DNA from: Bacteroidales bacterium
GTDB taxonomy: Bacteria; Bacteroidota; Bacteroidia; Bacteroidales; F082
Length of the DNA stretch: 64,000 bases
Direction of reading: 5' to 3'
Assembly: GCA_028277395.1 (NCBI GenBank)
Contig: JANQGJ010000039.1
Span: 93,977 to 157,976 of the forward strand
How positions within the stretch are numbered: the first letter of the stretch is position 1; the number at the start of each line of letters is the position of its first letter. The position numbers and the translations under genes were made by a program. A model generated the notes under the pieces. It was given only the letters and a program-made list of their open reading frames with translations. It had not been told where the DNA came from and searched no databases. Positions 63,914-64,000 of the stretch are shown here, piece by piece.

Positions 63914-64000
63914 GTCTCAAAAGGTTTTTGTATTCGGGTAGGTGCCCGAAAGATTTTCCAAATATGGAAATCTACAGCACATAACCTTTACTTTTGAGAC
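63914..64000. repeat. MITE-like inverted-repeat element or insertion-sequence end
   Basis: GTCTCAAAAG (63914-63923) and CTTTTGAGAC (63991-64000) are perfect inverted arms, extended by AAAGGTT/AACCTTT (63920-63926 and 63983-63989). Two hairpins lie inside (TTCGGG/CCCGAA at 63933-63950; AGATTTTCCA/TGGAAATCT at 63951-63972). The preceding GAGGCT may continue the left arm, and its mate would lie beyond the window. GGCTGTCTCAAAAG-type ends occur on several Bacteroidota insertion sequences. Confidence 0.5.

Overview
The window is chromosomal DNA of a low-GC Bacteroidota member, most likely a marine or sediment Bacteroidales/Marinilabiliales relative. Four observations support this. Several promoters carry the phylum-typical -7 element TAnnTTTG, and Shine-Dalgarno sequences are weak or absent. 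The gene order ftsX - DUF3098 - uppP - truB is characteristic of the phylum. A type IX secretion component (PorZ) and EttA are present. Signal peptides mostly end in SQ/AQ. The GC content looks like the mid thirties per cent throughout; this is an impression, not a count. No CRISPR array, rRNA gene, transposase or prophage gene was seen.

Region by region. 1-3.8 kb: a truncated GME-fold-like gene and a radical SAM gene (minus), two exported proteins of unknown function (plus), and a DUF3108 protein. 3.8-10.3 kb: leuS, a D-Ala-D-Ala dipeptidase, ftsX, DUF3098, uppP and truB, which serve cell-wall, division and translation functions. 10.3-19.9 kb: an HMA-AraC metal-type regulator, porZ, an AI-2E family transporter, a TPR protein, the potassium uptake pair trkA-trkH and an Nramp-like carrier that lacks the usual metal motifs. 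20-30.2 kb: a PIF1-HRDC-HTH helicase, a complete RND tripartite efflux operon ending in a strong terminator, and ettA. 30.3-36.3 kb: an exported S9 peptidase, a probable caspase-fold protein next to a VIT-VWA protein, and an outer membrane barrel. 36.5-39.1 kb: an accessory operon of three genes joined by ATGA overlaps (adenylate-kinase-like P-loop protein, PIN-GNAT-PUA-like fusion, ASCH protein). It sits behind a near-consensus Bacteroidota promoter whose -7 box lies inside a perfect inverted repeat. 39.3-43.6 kb: aspT-aspD (aspartate/alanine exchange and aspartate decarboxylation) with a SIR2-like gene coupled 1 nt behind aspD. 44-46 kb: glnS with a tRNA-Gln(CTG) gene and a terminator directly downstream. 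46-50.4 kb: a small TonB-C-like protein, a ClC antiporter and an octaheme cytochrome with HEAT/TPR tail. 50.4-56.1 kb: a sulfatase with tandem outer-membrane transporter-like proteins, two further exported proteins and a divergent AraC regulator. 56.2-58.8 kb: a MarR regulator, a tandem-domain lipoprotein and a ferric-reductase-like flavocytochrome. 58.9-63.7 kb: an M28 peptidase, a low-complexity cytoplasmic protein, tdk, a cyclophilin and pheS. The last 87 bases form an inverted-repeat structure that looks like a MITE or an IS end.

How the genes work together. Housekeeping genes dominate. The accessory functions worth attention are the kinase/PIN-GNAT/ASCH operon (predicted RNA- or nucleotide-directed stress or defence module), the SIR2-like gene tied to aspartate decarboxylation, the caspase-like/VIT-VWA pair, and the two regulator-linked exported modules (sulfatase cluster, MarR-flavocytochrome cluster). 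Many predicted starts were shortened from the longest frame because the longest frame began at TTG, or because a signal peptide or promoter element placed the true start further in. Intergenic stretches not listed separately (for example 39052-39335) show no gene or convincing structure. All assignments come from reading the sequence; no database search was run.
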